A stretch of DNA of 64,000 nucleotides from Anaeramoeba flamelloides (GCA_027625915.1 JANTQA010000023.1:16864001-16928000), one strand, 5' to 3'; shown: positions 34,844-47,768, numbered from the stretch's first letter. The notes: generated by a model not told the origin, from the letters alone. Numbers and translations: made by a program.

Positions 34844-37800
34844 TCATTTTTTCTTTGCATTTTTATCTAATTTCGTTTTCTTTTTATTATTATTTTCTGA
34901 TTCATCATCTTCATCAGTTGTTTCATCATCATCCCCATCATCATCATCGTCACTATCATCAGTTTCTGGAATATAATCCTTTAAATTCTCCATTTCTTTT
35001 AAGCTTACAATATTATCTTCATCTGAATACGTTAGGGTAATATAATTAAGATATATATATATTTTTAAAGATATGATATAAAATAGATTAATTATATTTA
35101 ATAGTTCTTTTTAAAAAATGTAACAACAAAAGAAAAACCGAAGAAAACAATTGTTATTTAAATAATTTTTTTTTTTACATTCATGATTTTATCAAAATGT
35201 GTCAAAGTTGATTTCTGAGATTTTTGATTTTATATTAAACCACATCAAAAAATTTTTTTAACAAGATTACTGTTTGTAATTGATTGAACTCATATTTTCT
35301 GTTTAGAAATTTGAATTTAAAAAAAAAAGCAGTGCTAATTCAATAAAGTTCAATGAACTGAAATTTCGTTATAATTTTTTTTTATTTCAAGAGTAAAATG
35401 ACAGCCTAACCAATCCAGTTATTTTGAGTTATTTATTTATTGCTGTATTAATTATATTTTATTTGAGAAAATTGCAAAAAAAAAAAAAGTTTTCAAAAGT
35501 ATCTATTAAAGATTATAAACCAAATAATACACCTATTTCATGGACTATTCAAAAAACAATTTTTTTAGGTCACACTTTTTTAAAATGAATCTAAAATAAA
35601 AAAGTTTTAATCAATATTTTCACAAATATTAGAAATGCCCATTTATTAATCTTCAAAAATTTTATTAATTTTGTTTCGAGTTGGTAAAAGCCACTTCAAG
35701 ATTATTCCTATACATTTCAAATTTTTGGCTGGTTGGTATTTGAATTTTAATTGCGATCAAAAATTTCATCTTAATCTCTTTTTTGAATATTGTCTTTGAT
35801 TTTTGCAATTAGAATTTTCAAATAAAAATCGACATAAGGATTTTTTTAAACTTTTAAAATGGGTTTCTGTATAATCCCGATAAATTTTTTTTTTCAAAAT
35901 GTATTAGTAAAACAAATTTAATAATAGATCTCTTTTCGGTGTCTATTAAAAAGGTATTTGACACCACTTTTTTATAATAAGTTTACTTAAAAACGTAATC
36001 AATAAATATTTCAATTTCTTATCCTGAAGCATACTAGTAAAAAAAAAATGAAAATTTATCCCCATTCAAAACCCAAATACTAGTATTTAAAGGTGAATTT
36101 TTTCTTTGATCTGATTTTCTATTCATCTAGATCCAATCAAGAATAAATTATTAATAAGCCTGATCAATATTTTGTTTAATATTCCTCAAAAAAAATTTAT
36201 TGAATGGTATTTTACAAAGGATCATTTTTGAAAGTTAATGTTTGGCTTGTGTGATTTCTGTAATTTTTATGAGTTGTGCGAATTCTGGGATTTATGGTAT
36301 TTGTTATGAAAAGAGAATTCTAATAAATGAGTTTTTGAAATAGGAAATGAAATCATCGTTTAATTTCTTTTTTTAATTAGCAACACCGTTAAAAGCAAAT
36401 TAAACTAATCATCCCATATAAAAAATTGTGAAATTGATTTTAAATGTAAAATGGTAGTAAAAGCTATTATTTTCAAATATTTTTTAGATATTTTTTCGTA
36501 CATTTTTAAACAAAAACCAAATAGAAAAATTAGGTTGATTATTAGAATTCAAATAGAATTCAAAACATCAAATGAAATAAGAATTCAAAACATCAAATTA
36601 AACCAAAATTTATGCATATTCAATTTTCCCTTTTTTTTCGAAACCAGTGAATGTTAATTGTAAAAATTTAAAAAATTGGATTTTTTGCTTTAATGCTTTT
36701 TTTATTCATATGTGTAATTGGTTTTATGAGTTTAACAATAGGTAATAATCCAATTTGAATAATTTTTAAATTTCAGATATCTTTATTGATCAGTGAAAAA
36801 TAGGTAGAAAAAAACTTGAAAAACTATCATTTCACCTCATTTTACAATTACAATCGATTTGACAATTTTTTTCCAATTGATAATTTTTTTCCTGAATTAT
36901 AATTTAAATTTTATCTCAAAAACCAATAAGGAATATGAATAAAATTTCGAAATAATATCATTTCTTATTGGGCTTGAGAAATATGTTTAGGTTTTTTACA
37001 TCAACTTATAAACTAGAAAAATATTTTGGAAAGTGAACTAAAAATGTTAATTATATTTCTAAAAATATCATTTCGAATTGGTTTTGTGAAGATCATTTTG
37101 TTTTTTCAACAAATTGTTTGAAAAATAATTTTGGGGCTTGAAATATAGAAATTTTCAATTATGAATTGGAAAAGAATAGTATTTGTTAGACTTTCTATTT
37201 TGATCAATAATTATTGTTTTTTTCATGTTTAAGTACTACTCTTTCCGGTAAAAATGGTAAAATTGTTGATAAAAACGCTCTTGAAAGAGTTACATAATCT
37301 CGGTTAAATTTAACCACTGAGAATTTCTTTTTACAATAAAATACAAAATTTTCAAAAATACCAACAATTTTACCTTTCTTAGATCCTATCAAAATTTGAT
37401 TTTAACAATTTCACATAATTTCCATTTTAAATCTAAACACACAAAACAATTTCCCAAGCTGTTTTAAATATCGTTTTTAGTTACTTTTACAAATTTGAAA
37501 TGTTTTTAAAATTTGAACTTGTACTTGAAAATCCCATAAATCCAGTCATTTTTTTTACAAATTTTCTCTCAAAAATCTATTTGAAAAATTTTATATTTGA
37601 TTTTAATAACAAGTAATTTTTTATCCAATTTCTTTATAATGAAAATTCTTTTTGAGAAATGAATGTGAAATAACACAATAACATAACAACCTCTGTTGCT
37701 GAAACATAGTCCTTAAGGATGATTGAAAAACGGAATAAGTAGCAATTATAATAATAAAATAAAGGTAATAAACCATACTTTCAGAAAAAGAATTTTCAGT

Positions 37801-38784
37801 TTCTTGATCGTCTGATTCTTGTTGTGAGTTTTCCTTTTCATTTCCACTTCCTTTTCTTTTTGATTTTTTTTTTTCATTTACTGACAATTGTTGTAATGTA
37901 TTTAAATTTTTTTTTAATAATTTGCACTGCTGTTGATGGACTTCAAGATGGACTGAGGTGAATGACAAAAAAGCCTTTTTCAGATTTTGTTTTTGGAATT
38001 TTTGAAAAACTAACCAGCCATCTTTTTTTTCCTTTTCAAGTTTTTCCACTTCGTCTCTTGCATCCTGGCAATTGTGGGTCGTAGTGGTTACTTCCATTTC
38101 TAATTTGTCTTTTTTGTTTGGGTTTGTAGCTTTTTCTAAGGACAATTCTGCCTTTTTTTGTTTGTTAAACGCGTTTTGATAGCTCTTCACAGCTTTTTTG
38201 TGCTTCTTTTGTACAACTTCCCATTCTTTATATTTTTGAACAATGTTTTTGAGTACTGTAATAAAATTGATCGTTTCCTCTTGGATTGTTTTCTCATTTT
38301 TGATTGACAAATTCCTTTCATCCCACAAGGTTGTTCTTTTTATTTTTGTTTTTTTTGGTTTTTTTTGTTTTTTTTTGTATGTTTCCGAATAGTTTAAAAA
38401 AAAAAGAAATTATAATTGAACGAAAAACAAAATCTTCTTAAAGCTCGCGTGAAGTCAGCTAAACAAATTTTACAATTCCACCAGTCATTTTTTTTAAAAT
38501 CACAAAAAAAATATTTTGGCTAATGAGGGCTTTGTTTTTTTAGACCTTCACTAAGGCTTTGTGTTTGTGACATTAAAAAGAAAAAAAAAACAAAAAAAAA
38601 TCTACAAGAGTTTCGTTGCAACCCCCCCTTCTTCTTCTTTCCAAATTTTTAGATCATTTTGAAGTGTTTCTTTGATCTTTAGCAAAGATTGAAACTGTTT
38701 TTGTTTTTCTGTTTCACTATTAATATAATTTTTGAGGTTGCTAAGTTCTTGTAAAGAATAATATTTCCTTCTTGCAAAATTCAT
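34844..38784 (-). CDS. BAR-domain protein, three exons, acidic tail
   Basis: Exons 38784-38606, 38335-37779 and 35022-34844. Introns are 270 and 2756 bp, GT-AG, with phases that fit (ATKL-L-TTLWDERN and FSE-N-EDNIVSL). About 304 residues. Residues 1-235 form a long three-helix coiled coil typical of BAR domains, which bend or sense membranes as dimers: QSLLKIKETLQNDLKIWKEE, INFITVLKNIVQKYKEWEVV, LEKATNPNKKDKLEME, then a long helix to LLKKNLNTLQQ. The spacing and the LEKA..P.K..KL segment recall FAM92/CIBAR and amphiphysin-type BARs, but I cannot fix a subfamily. A Lys/Ser/Glu linker follows, then an Asp-rich tail and a Lys-rich end. The last junction is supported only by phase and splice motifs, so an extra small exon is possible. 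The start could be an in-frame ATG at 38823. Confidence 0.75.
36945..37183 (+). mobile_element. 260-bp inverted-repeat element, partial and rearranged copy
   Basis: Contains AACTTATAAACTAGAAAAAT and TTGGAAAGTGAACTAAAAAT, then a second half ending TGAATTGGAAAAGAATAGTA. Similar to the copies at 39240 and 49135 but with one half duplicated. Confidence 0.5.
37204..37392 (-). other. Unassigned open frame inside BAR-gene intron
   Basis: About 62 codons, preceded by a possible acceptor (TTTTGATAG). Product KFNRDYVTLSRAFLSTILPF then LPERVVLKHEKNNNY. Composition is more protein-like than typical spacer. It may be an element remnant, an alternative terminal exon or chance. Confidence 0.2.
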
Positions 38785-39239
38785 TTTATATGAAAGGTAA
38801 AAAAAATGATATATTCTTATCATATTATTAAAAGGAGAAAGACAACTGAGTCAATCAAAATTAATCTTCTCAGAATTATTTACGAACAAAATTTTTTTCA
38901 TTTAGAGATTCTTTGATAAAATTTTGAATTCTTTAAAATTAAGGAACCAAATTGAAAAGAAAACAGAAAAAGTGGTTTTGTGGGTTAACTCGGCAACTTT
39001 TAACAATTTTATAATTTAGATCAGAAAAATTTTTTTATTAATTGTTCCTTATCTGTTTGTTTATTTTTGGAAAGATCAATAATAATATTATTTAAATTTG
39101 TTCAAATGGTTGGAATTTCATATTAATTACTTCTAATAAATAATATTTCAAGCAAATTTTCTCTTTGAAAAGTGTTTACAAATCTTTAATAATACAAATT
39201 CTGCTTTTTTTATATACTTTTTATAATAATTGATAAAAA

Positions 39240-39504
39240 ATACTGTCATTTCCAATTAATAAAGGAAAATTTTTATTTCATTTCCAAACTGAATATTATT
39301 TATTACTGCTACAATAAAATTAGAAGAGTAAAAAATTGTGTCTAAGAGTTAACTAATGAAGTTTATATTTATTAGCCTAAAAATATCATTTCTAAACGAT
39401 GTTGAAAAGATTTTTGGATTTTCTTCAACTTGTAAATTAGAAAAAATTTATTTCTGAAAAAGTGGACTAAAAATTTTCATTTTTTAATTGGAAAATAATA
39501 GTAT
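39240..39504 (+). mobile_element. 260-bp inverted-repeat element, copy 1
   Basis: Ends ATACTGTCATTTCCAATTAA and, inverted, TTAATTGGAAAATAATAGTA, with GGAAAATTTTTATTTCATTT mirrored by ACTAAAAATTTTCATTTTTT. Interior AAAATATCATTTCTAAACGA. Noncoding. Matched by an inverted copy at 49135. Confidence 0.7.
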
Positions 39505-40061
39505 ATTTTTTTTTGTTGGTGAGAACTTAAAGTTCTAAAACCCAGTAAATAACCAAAAATTAGCAAATTATTTTTTTGTATTAAATTGAAACTATTCTTC
39601 AAAATTGGAAAATTTATTTTCCCTTTTATAGAGAAATAAATAAATGAACAAACATAATTAATAGTTCAACTTGTGATAGTCTATAAAATATTCTAAATAA
39701 ATCAATTAAAATCTTTTGGTAAACTTATAAACCGAAAAAAAAACGTAAAAAAATCAGAAAAATCAAAATGAAACTGTATAAAAATTAAAAATCGGATTTA
39801 TTGTGTTTTTATATGGACGATTCGGTTTCTTTCAAACAGTAAAAAGATAACCTTTGTACAAAATGTAAAAGTCCATTTATTATTATTTAAATCACATTTG
39901 ATCAATCTAAACTTTGAATGACTTTAAATAGGTTTTAAAAATGAATTTGCATAAAACTACTTCCTGAAATCTGAATTTGAGTAAGGAAGAGCATAGAGAA
40001 TCTTATATTTTGAATTATAAATGAGATTTTAAATATTTTTATGTTGTGATTTTTATTTATT

Positions 40062-40237
40062 TTAAGGAACTAGTTCGTATTATTTTTTTTGACCAATTTC
40101 TAAATAAGGATTTTTTATCTAGAAATATGTTTAATATTGAAAATAAACAGCTTTTTCAAATATAAGTAATTGGAAAAATTTTTTTTCAATATCCATTAAA
40201 TTTATGTAAAAAAATTTAATAGAGATTAGTCGCTTAC
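40062..40237 (+). mobile_element. TTAA-flanked GGGACTA element, copy 2
   Basis: Starts TTAAGGAACTAG and ends AGAGATTAGTCGCTTAC. The interior (ATTTCTAAATAAGGATTTTT, ATTGAAAATAAACAG, ATGTAAAAAAATTTAATAGA) is nearly the same as in the copy at 49943. Ends slightly mutated. Confidence 0.78.
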
Positions 40238-41037
40238 TTTTTGTTGAAATTTTTAAAAATTTACAAAAAGTTGTTTTCCTAAATTGATTTATTTGCAAAT
40301 TAATCATTATAAATTATTTTTTTTTAACGGGGGGTTTTCAGAAACAAGAAACTACGAGTTAACAATCTAAAAATCAAATATTTTTTTTTATTTTGAAAAT
40401 TTTCTTTTTGATTTAAAATTTTGGGAAATATTTTAATTTGTAAAACAATAATATCTGATTTTTTTGAGTTTAGTAGGATAAAACCAATAATTTACATTTT
40501 TTATGAATAAAATTTCGAATCTAGAAGATTCTACTTTCAAAAAAATTTTTCATGTTTTTTTTTTATATTATTATTATTTTTTTTCAAAAAAAAGTATTAT
40601 TAATTTTTTACAAAAGCACAATTGATATTAAAATACGATTTGAGAATAAAAAAATCAACAAAAAGCAACCAAAAAAGAAAAATCATAATACTTCGATACA
40701 CACACTTATAAAAAAAAAATAATCTATTGAAAAAAGAAAAAGATATAAATTTTACAATAGCAATGATCCGGTTTTCAACCCTTCAAAAGTAAGAATAAGT
40801 AATCATGAGAAAAATGAGCATTTATATCTATTATAACTGCAGTAAAAAAAAAAAAAAAATAGTCAAAAAATTAATTTGATCTTTCAAAAAAATAAAAGAT
40901 GTTTTATTATTCAAAATTTTAATTGTTTATTAATTGTTAAAAACAAAAATTATAATTATGTTATAAAAATATTTTTGTAGAGATTAAAAAAAAAATTAAA
41001 TTCTGGGTAATATTCTTTACATTCTGTGTAAAGATTA

Positions 41038-41170
<133 letters not shown>

Positions 41171-41814
41171 ATATATATAATCATTTTTAACACAAATTTG
41201 ATAAATATATGTATTTTCCATTCAAAAACCTTCTAATCATCTGATTCTAAATATTCGTTTATGAAATTTAAAGTATCAGTGCTTTTAAATTGAAAATAAT
41301 CACGTAAAAAAATGATGTAAAAAACGATGCAAAACAGGCTATTGTTCCCAATAAATCCAATAGAAACTAAACTATAAATAATGTATTAATTAACGAGAAT
41401 AAATAAGGAAAAAAAAGAAAAAAAATATGAAAAGAAAAAAGATAAATATATATTTAAGGAAAAGTAATCAAAAACTTATAAAATAACAAGTAATAAATAA
41501 TATTGCGAAAAATACTAATAATAATTTTTTTTTAAAAAAATATATTAAACCATTTTACAAAAGTTATTGTATAGTGTTTAATTATTGTTGTACCAATTAA
41601 ATTTATTCTTTGTTTTCGAAAGAAAAATTAAATTATTTAAAAAGAATTATATCTTACAATTTTCTATAAAGGATCATCAATTATTAAACAAATGAATTTC
41701 TTCCAAATCCATTTGTGAAGAAATAAAAGTAAAAGTGTTTTTTTTTTTACATTTAAATAGTTACTCGTTAAACTTCATTCCAAATCAATTATTTGTTGCA
41801 TTAAAAAAAAAAAA

Positions 41815-41965
41815 AAATTATAACATGTTATAAACGTCTTGTAAAGGTGTTATAAACCTGTAAAATGTTAGAACATTTTATAATAACAACTTTTATAACA
41901 TTTATATTTGCTATAAAGCGTGTTATAAAATTTTTAACGTGTTATAAGTCTGCTATATTTTTTTT
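41815..41965. repeat. Cluster of GTTATAA / TTATAAC motifs
   Basis: About eight GTTATAA, TTATAAC or near matches in both orientations within 150 bp, spaced irregularly at 10-30 bp (CATGTTATAAACGTC, GGTGTTATAAACCTG, GCGTGTTATAAAA, ACGTGTTATAAGTC). It could be a degenerate tandem repeat or a binding-site cluster. Confidence 0.5.
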
Positions 41966-42348
41966 TTAACTCAAACTTTTTATTTGTAAAAATTTAAATA
42001 TATAATTCTAGACAACCACAAATAAGAAAGAGATTAGCTAACTAAAAAGTTTAAGATGGTTTGTAGTTGCTGTGGAAAGATTTTGAGAAATCATTGTTGT
42101 TTTATGCAAAGTTTGAAAATTTTCTGATCTTCTTATTTTCAATTCTATTTGGATAAAATAAGAAGTATTTTACAAAAAAAAATTGGCGTTAAATATGATA
42201 TTTAAAGTTATTTTTACAACACTTAAACTAATTTTTTTACGGATTTGTTTAATTGAGAAAAGCGAGATTAGCAAATGTTCCAATTCAAAACCAATTGAAC
42301 ACATATTATAATCCAATTTCAAAATATTTGTCCAATAAAAGCTATATA

Positions 42349-43053
42349 TAAACTATTTTTCAGTCAAAGGGGCCCAGTTGTAATGGTATAATATACGTGT
42401 TTAAAGAGTTTGACTGAATATTAGAAGAAAAATTTTATTTTGGAAATTTTCAAAATTGAAATCATTTTTTCACATTTTTATACATTTTTGTATTTTTTTT
42501 TTCGATTTTTTTTTTAAAACGTCATTCATTTGCAAAAAAATTTTTATTGCAAGATCAATAGTCACTTGGTAAAAACGTGTTATCCTAATGTCATTGAAAC
42601 CATGTAAATATTGTTGAGAAATCTATTGATTTCTATTGCAATTCAATTCGATCTTTGATCTAGATATTTGTTTAATAAATGTGAAAAATTTTCACTGAAT
42701 TTTCATTTCCTTTTTCAAATAGAGACCTCAAATACCAACAAACTTTGTTTGGGGGTTTAATTTCTAAAAGAAAAGTATAGAAAATAAAGTGAAAAATGTT
42801 TCATATTTATTATTCAAATACCAGTAGAAGTTCAAAACGAACATCCTTGTTTTTCTCAATAGGGCCATAAGAATTTGAGTTTTTCAATTTTTAAGAAAAT
42901 CTATTGATTAATTAGTTTTCTTTCAGACATGTATCAACATTTCTTTGAGGTGTATTATTCTCTTTATTTCTTATTTGTTCTTCAAATGCCAATTATATAA
43001 AATAATTGATATTTGAAAAAAACGTTGGGCCCCTTTGACTGAAACAGAGTTTA
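42349..43053 (+). mobile_element. 700-bp TIR element, copy 1
   Basis: Ends TAAACTATTTTTCAGTCAAA (left) and, inverted, TTTGACTGAAACAGAGTTTA (right), each followed inward by GGGGCCCA or its complement. About 28-bp TIR flanked by TA. No coding capacity. Very similar to the copy at 54241 in the opposite orientation. Probably a non-autonomous Tc1/mariner-type element (TA flank and CAGT core; inference). Confidence 0.88.
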
Positions 43054-43439
43054 TATATAAAATGTGATTCATAATTTGGGGAATGTTTGGAAAAAGAATA
43101 AATTCCATTTCTTTATTGAAAATAATATCTAAATACAAATATTGTTTTTTTTCTCGTTTCAAAAGAAAGAAATCACAATCTCATTTTTTAAAAAATAAAA
43201 ATTGATTTTTTCTCTTTTTCAAAAGTGTAAATATGAATGTTTTAAAAAATAGAGTTTTTACACTTGTGTTTCAAAGAAAAAAAGAAAAGAGACTATTTTT
43301 CCGTATAGTTTTCAAAAGGAGAAAAAAAGACAATAACAAATTTACGAAAAAAAATAAAAAATATTTTTTTTTGCTATGTCAGGTTAAGTTAATTTTAAAG
43401 GAATGTTCAAAATCAGTTACAGTTAAGAACAAATAATAG

Positions 43440-45400
43440 AAGATTTGTCGGCATCTTTTTGAAGTCACGATAAAGTTTCAAAACTTGCGATTATTCTTAT
43501 CAAATCGCGATAATCGATAAAATCACGATAATCAATAATATCACGAAATATTTTTGAAGTCACGATAACTTTTAAAAAACCGCGATTATTGTACAAAATC
43601 GTGATAAAATTTAAAATATCGTGATAAAAATTAAATCGCGAAATAATAGTCGATGACTTTTTGGGGATAATTCAAGAAATATTATTAAAAAGAAAAATTT
43701 TGTTTGATCAAAAAAAAATTCCTTAAAAAAAAAAGTTATTCTTTTAAAAAACAACAAAAAAGATACTTGATTCACTCAAGGATCAGATCAAGATATTTCA
43801 TTGCATTTTATCTTGATTTGGTTGACATATCGATCGATCCTTTAAATCAACAAGCCTGATAAAAAAGGTAAATGAATAGTTTCTCAGTCAATCGTGGTGT
43901 TATCAATTGCATTGAGTAAAAAGGCTTCTAAAATAACCAACCCTTCACTCGTTATTTAAAGAATGTGCTCTTGGGTTTAAACCTTTTCTTTATTCTAGGA
44001 AAGCTGAAAGGGGTTTGGAAACTTTTCAAAAGCTTTCACAGCAACCTAGCCACATTCTCAACAATTATTAAAGTCACTGTTTAGGCATAAAAACAAAAAT
44101 TCCGGAGTTTTGAATTTTTTTAATTTTCACTTTTTTGGAAAGTTCTTTTCCAATTTTTTTTACAAAAAAAAATTAGGAAAAAAATAAAAACAAATAAAGA
44201 AAAAAATTTCATTCAATGAAAGATCTCAATGAAAAAACAAAAGTTTATTGGAATGGAATAATAAACACTTGGAATTCCAAGTAAATTAGATCTTGAGCCA
44301 GACAATAAAAAATATTATTTTTCCACACTTTTGTTCGTTTATTTTTTTCGATTTGTTTTTGTCAGATAATTGTTTTGGAATTTTTTTTTATTGCAAGGCC
44401 TAAAGTTGCTAAATAAATTCGTGTCATTCAATTCAGTTTCCAAAAAAAAAAATTGATCTTTAATTTTTCATTTACGAACTAAAATTTCTTTTTTTTCTTT
44501 TCGTAAAATTTCTTTTGTTTTCTTTTATTTTCTTTTAGAAAAAATTTCAACTTTCGTTTTATTGTGTTTGAAAATTTTTATATTAGTAAATCTTGCAAAG
44601 ATGAATTGTTCCCATTTTTCATATCCCTTTTAATTCTCTGAATTTTTGAACCGATTTTCTTCGTAACATAGATTACTGTTTTTTCTTTCTTGTGAATAGA
44701 CCTAAAAATAAATGATTTTCAAAATCAGGATTTTTTCCTTTTAGACTCAAAATACTCCTTTAAGATTGTTTCTAAATTTGTTTTCTTTTTGTTATTCTTC
44801 TTCTTCTTATCTTTGTATTGGAAAGAAAACACAACTAGAGTTTAAAGGGTTTTTTTTAATCGATCACCAAAGAGTACGAAAATTACTCTTTCTTCTTTTT
44901 GGGTATTTAACTTTGAAGGTAACAAATCCATTTTAAAAAAGCTTACTTCTATTATATATTCAAGTACATTGTTGAAATGGATGGTTTATTTGTTTGATCA
45001 TAAAATTCACAGGAGATATTTTACAATAGGTAAAAAATTAAAAATGAAAAGAAAAAAAAATTTTTTGCAATAACAAACTCAAAACGCTTATAAAAGTTTT
45101 ATGTCTTTCAAATATTCCAAACACTTGAAGACACTTCACAACCCTTTCAAACATTTTCTAACATTTTTAAATGGGGAAACGTTGTAAAAGTCTCAAAGCT
45201 TTGTAAAAGTCAAGGGATTTTTTTGAAGGAGATTTCAAAAAAAATAATTTTCTTTATCGCGATAATATATTTCTTCGCAATTTTAATTTTTTCAGGGATA
45301 AAGTTGGACTAATTGCGATTTTTTAATACTATCGCAAATTTATTGCTAATATTGTGATAACACATGTTATCATCAAAACCTCTAATATATGCGGGTTTTT
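43440..45400 (+). mobile_element. CGCGATAAT-motif element, long copy
   Basis: Both ends carry clusters of CGCGATAAT-like motifs: 43460-43660 has more than ten CGATAA/ACGATAA/CGCGAT matches, and 45255-45365 has several more. The interior has no long ORF. Reverse-complement similarity to 62395-63600 covers AGTTATTCTTTTAAAAAACA, GATACTTGATTCACTCAAGG, AACACTTGAAGACACTTCAC and other blocks. Exact ends are unknown. Confidence 0.7.
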
Positions 45401-45784
45401 ATGTTTGATTGCTTTTCGGATGTTTTTTAACAAACATGAGAATAAAAGAGGAAATAGATGTCATTGAAAAGATGTACGATCTAGTTTTTCTCTGTGAAAT
45501 GTAAACCAAATTTTGTCTTCAATAGAGACAATGTAAAATTTAACTTGAATGTTTTCGATAATTCAATTGGTAGAAAAAAAGATCCCCTAGAGAAACCTGT
45601 TCTTCAAATTACCATTGAAAAATAGCAAATTGGTTTTTTTTTGTTTAAATTTGTTTTATTTTTTTGGTTTTTGTTGTGTCGAGTTAGATCCTGAGTTCCA
45701 AAAATAAATGTCATCACAGATTGTTTCATTTTTTCAACAATCACCTTTTATAATCCTTCGTTTTGGATCCCCTTCCAGACTCAA

Positions 45785-45875
45785 AATAATAAGATTTTCT
45801 AGTTCTAAGATGATATTTATCTTTCTTCTTGGAACTCCTCAATATCATCTTATATAACTTAGAACAATCTCATTT
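45785..45875. repeat. Short inverted repeat / hairpin
   Basis: AGTTCTAAGATGATATTTAT is followed about 25 bp later by ATATCATCTTATATAACTTA then GAAC, giving a 16-20 bp imperfect stem. No T-run or gene end explains it. Confidence 0.5.
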
Positions 45876-46629
45876 TTTTCGTTCCCCCAGACCAAACTCG
45901 GATTATAACAAGGAGATTGATTGTTTCCAAATCAAAACAATAAACACAGTTCTAAGAATATTTTTTTTCGAAAAATATGGAAAAAAAACATCACATAAAA
46001 GGGAATTTTGTTATAAAAATGTTATATCGATGTAACAAGACAAGGAAAATTTTTTTAAAAAAAAATCTCTAAATTTTGTATTTTTGAAATATACTCATAT
46101 AATAAACATTATTATACATAACAATTTTCAAAAAGGTTTACAGCTTTAATAGGTATTAAAACGAATTGAAAAAAAAATGAAATTTTTTAGTATTATTTTT
46201 TTCATTTTTAATTGTAAAATTTTTGAATTTTTTAATTGACTTAGTAGAGAGATAATTAGCAAGTATTTTTTTAATAGTCTAAAAAGAATCATATTTTTCA
46301 ATTTTAAAAATCACAAAATATTTCAATCAAAAGATATCACTAAATTAAATTGAAATTCTGATTTTTTATTGTTTTTGGAATATTTTTTATCATTTTATTT
46401 TTTCCCATGTTTGAGTTTTTATACACATTCCTGATTGTTTTCTGCAAATTATTTTAACACTTATTCTTTTTTCAATCTTAATGTTCAATCAAAAATTAAT
46501 TCATTTCAACTTTTTTCATTAAAAAAATACCCCAAAAATAGGTGTTTTTTTCAAAAGTCGGTATTTTTTAAAAGGGGGATATTCAGATTTTCATGAGTTT
46601 AATAGCTATCTTTTTTTTATTACATAAAA

Positions 46630-46857
46630 TTATGATAACTTTGAAAAAATAATTTCTAAAAGAAGTATAACTGAAATCCAATGTATAGTTTTGGCTAACT
46701 TTAATTTTTGGTGTTTAAATTTTCCTTGTAGTGAATAAAACAAATTTTTTTTATTAGGGAATGGAGGATTACCCAAAATAACAGTTTTTATAATACCGCC
46801 CTTTACTAAGGCTTTTTTTTGTTCTGATCCATTATTAGAGATCTGTTGTATAATTGT
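46630..46857 (-). other. Unassigned exon-like open frame, 75 codons
   Basis: Possible acceptor ATATAG, then an open frame to TAA: KALVKGGIIKTVILGNPPFP, NKKNLFYSLQGKFKHQKLKL, AKTIHWISVILLLEIIFSKL. It has no ATG near its start, so it would be an exon or a remnant. It lies 3' of the TPRA1-like exon on the same strand but does not resemble the expected TPRA1 C-terminus. No family recognised. Confidence 0.3.
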
Positions 46858-47768
46858 CTATATTTTTGAGCGATACAAAACCATAAATAATCTGGATCTC
46901 GATAATAGAAGGAGATTTAAATAAGTATTTGTTGGCTTGTTGATGTTATCCTAATGAATTATTCTTACAAGTTAATTTGGTTCTTCTTTGAATTTTCTTT
47001 TTCTGTTTTCAGTGATCTAGTAAAGGTTTCAATAAAAAATCGTGTTTCAACTTTTTTTCGCTGTTTTACTTTTTTTCCCAAAATAGTTATTTTTTTTTCA
47101 TTGGGTTAAAGTGGAAAATTACTTTTAAAGGAACAATAGTGCAGTGAGTAAAGTTAGAGTAAAAGTAATTCCTCCTTATTTGATGAATTTGTTACGATGG
47201 AATAATGTTTAGATAAAATTTGAATTTACCACTAATAGGAACAAAATTTCACTCAGCCTCCCTTTTGATTGAATAAAACTTCAAGTAATTGATTGAAATT
47301 GTGATCTCTATTTATTTGCTTGGCCCTTTTTGTGTTTGTCTCTCTCTTTGTGTAATGGTTAACTTAATACCCTAATTTACAGAAAGATTGAAGAATATTC
47401 ATCTTGGTTGAAATTTTATCCTTGTTATAATCGAAATACCCAAAGCATTTTAATTTTTAAATCCGAAAACACGAAAAAGGTTTGAGATTTTAACCTGTGG
47501 TGAAAAAGGGTGTGGGTACTTTTGGATTGAAAAGACAAATTGAATTGCACAATTATTACCGATTAAAATTAAAAAACATTGATAAAACAATTGTTATTTC
47601 AAAGTTTTTGTGTGGATCCTGAAAGAGAACTGGAAACACAGACAACTGGAATTGTAAGAATAAAACCAATCTGTTTTCAACAAGAGTGGTTTAATTGATA
47701 AAAAAAAAAAAAAAAAAAATATTCAAAAAAAAAAAAAAGAATTAAAACAAAAATAGATCGCAACTTAC

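Larger units (their letters stand above)
35023..37778 (-). other. BAR-gene intron, 2756 bp
   Basis: Donor GAAA/GTATGG and acceptor ATTCAG. It contains a partial copy of the 260-bp inverted-repeat family (36945-37183) and an unexplained open frame at 37204-37392. Confidence 0.6.

Noticed and set aside
45829-46035. 68-codon plus-strand frame beginning MELLNIILYNLEQ
   Set aside because: It starts inside a hairpin, has spacer-like composition and lacks any motif.
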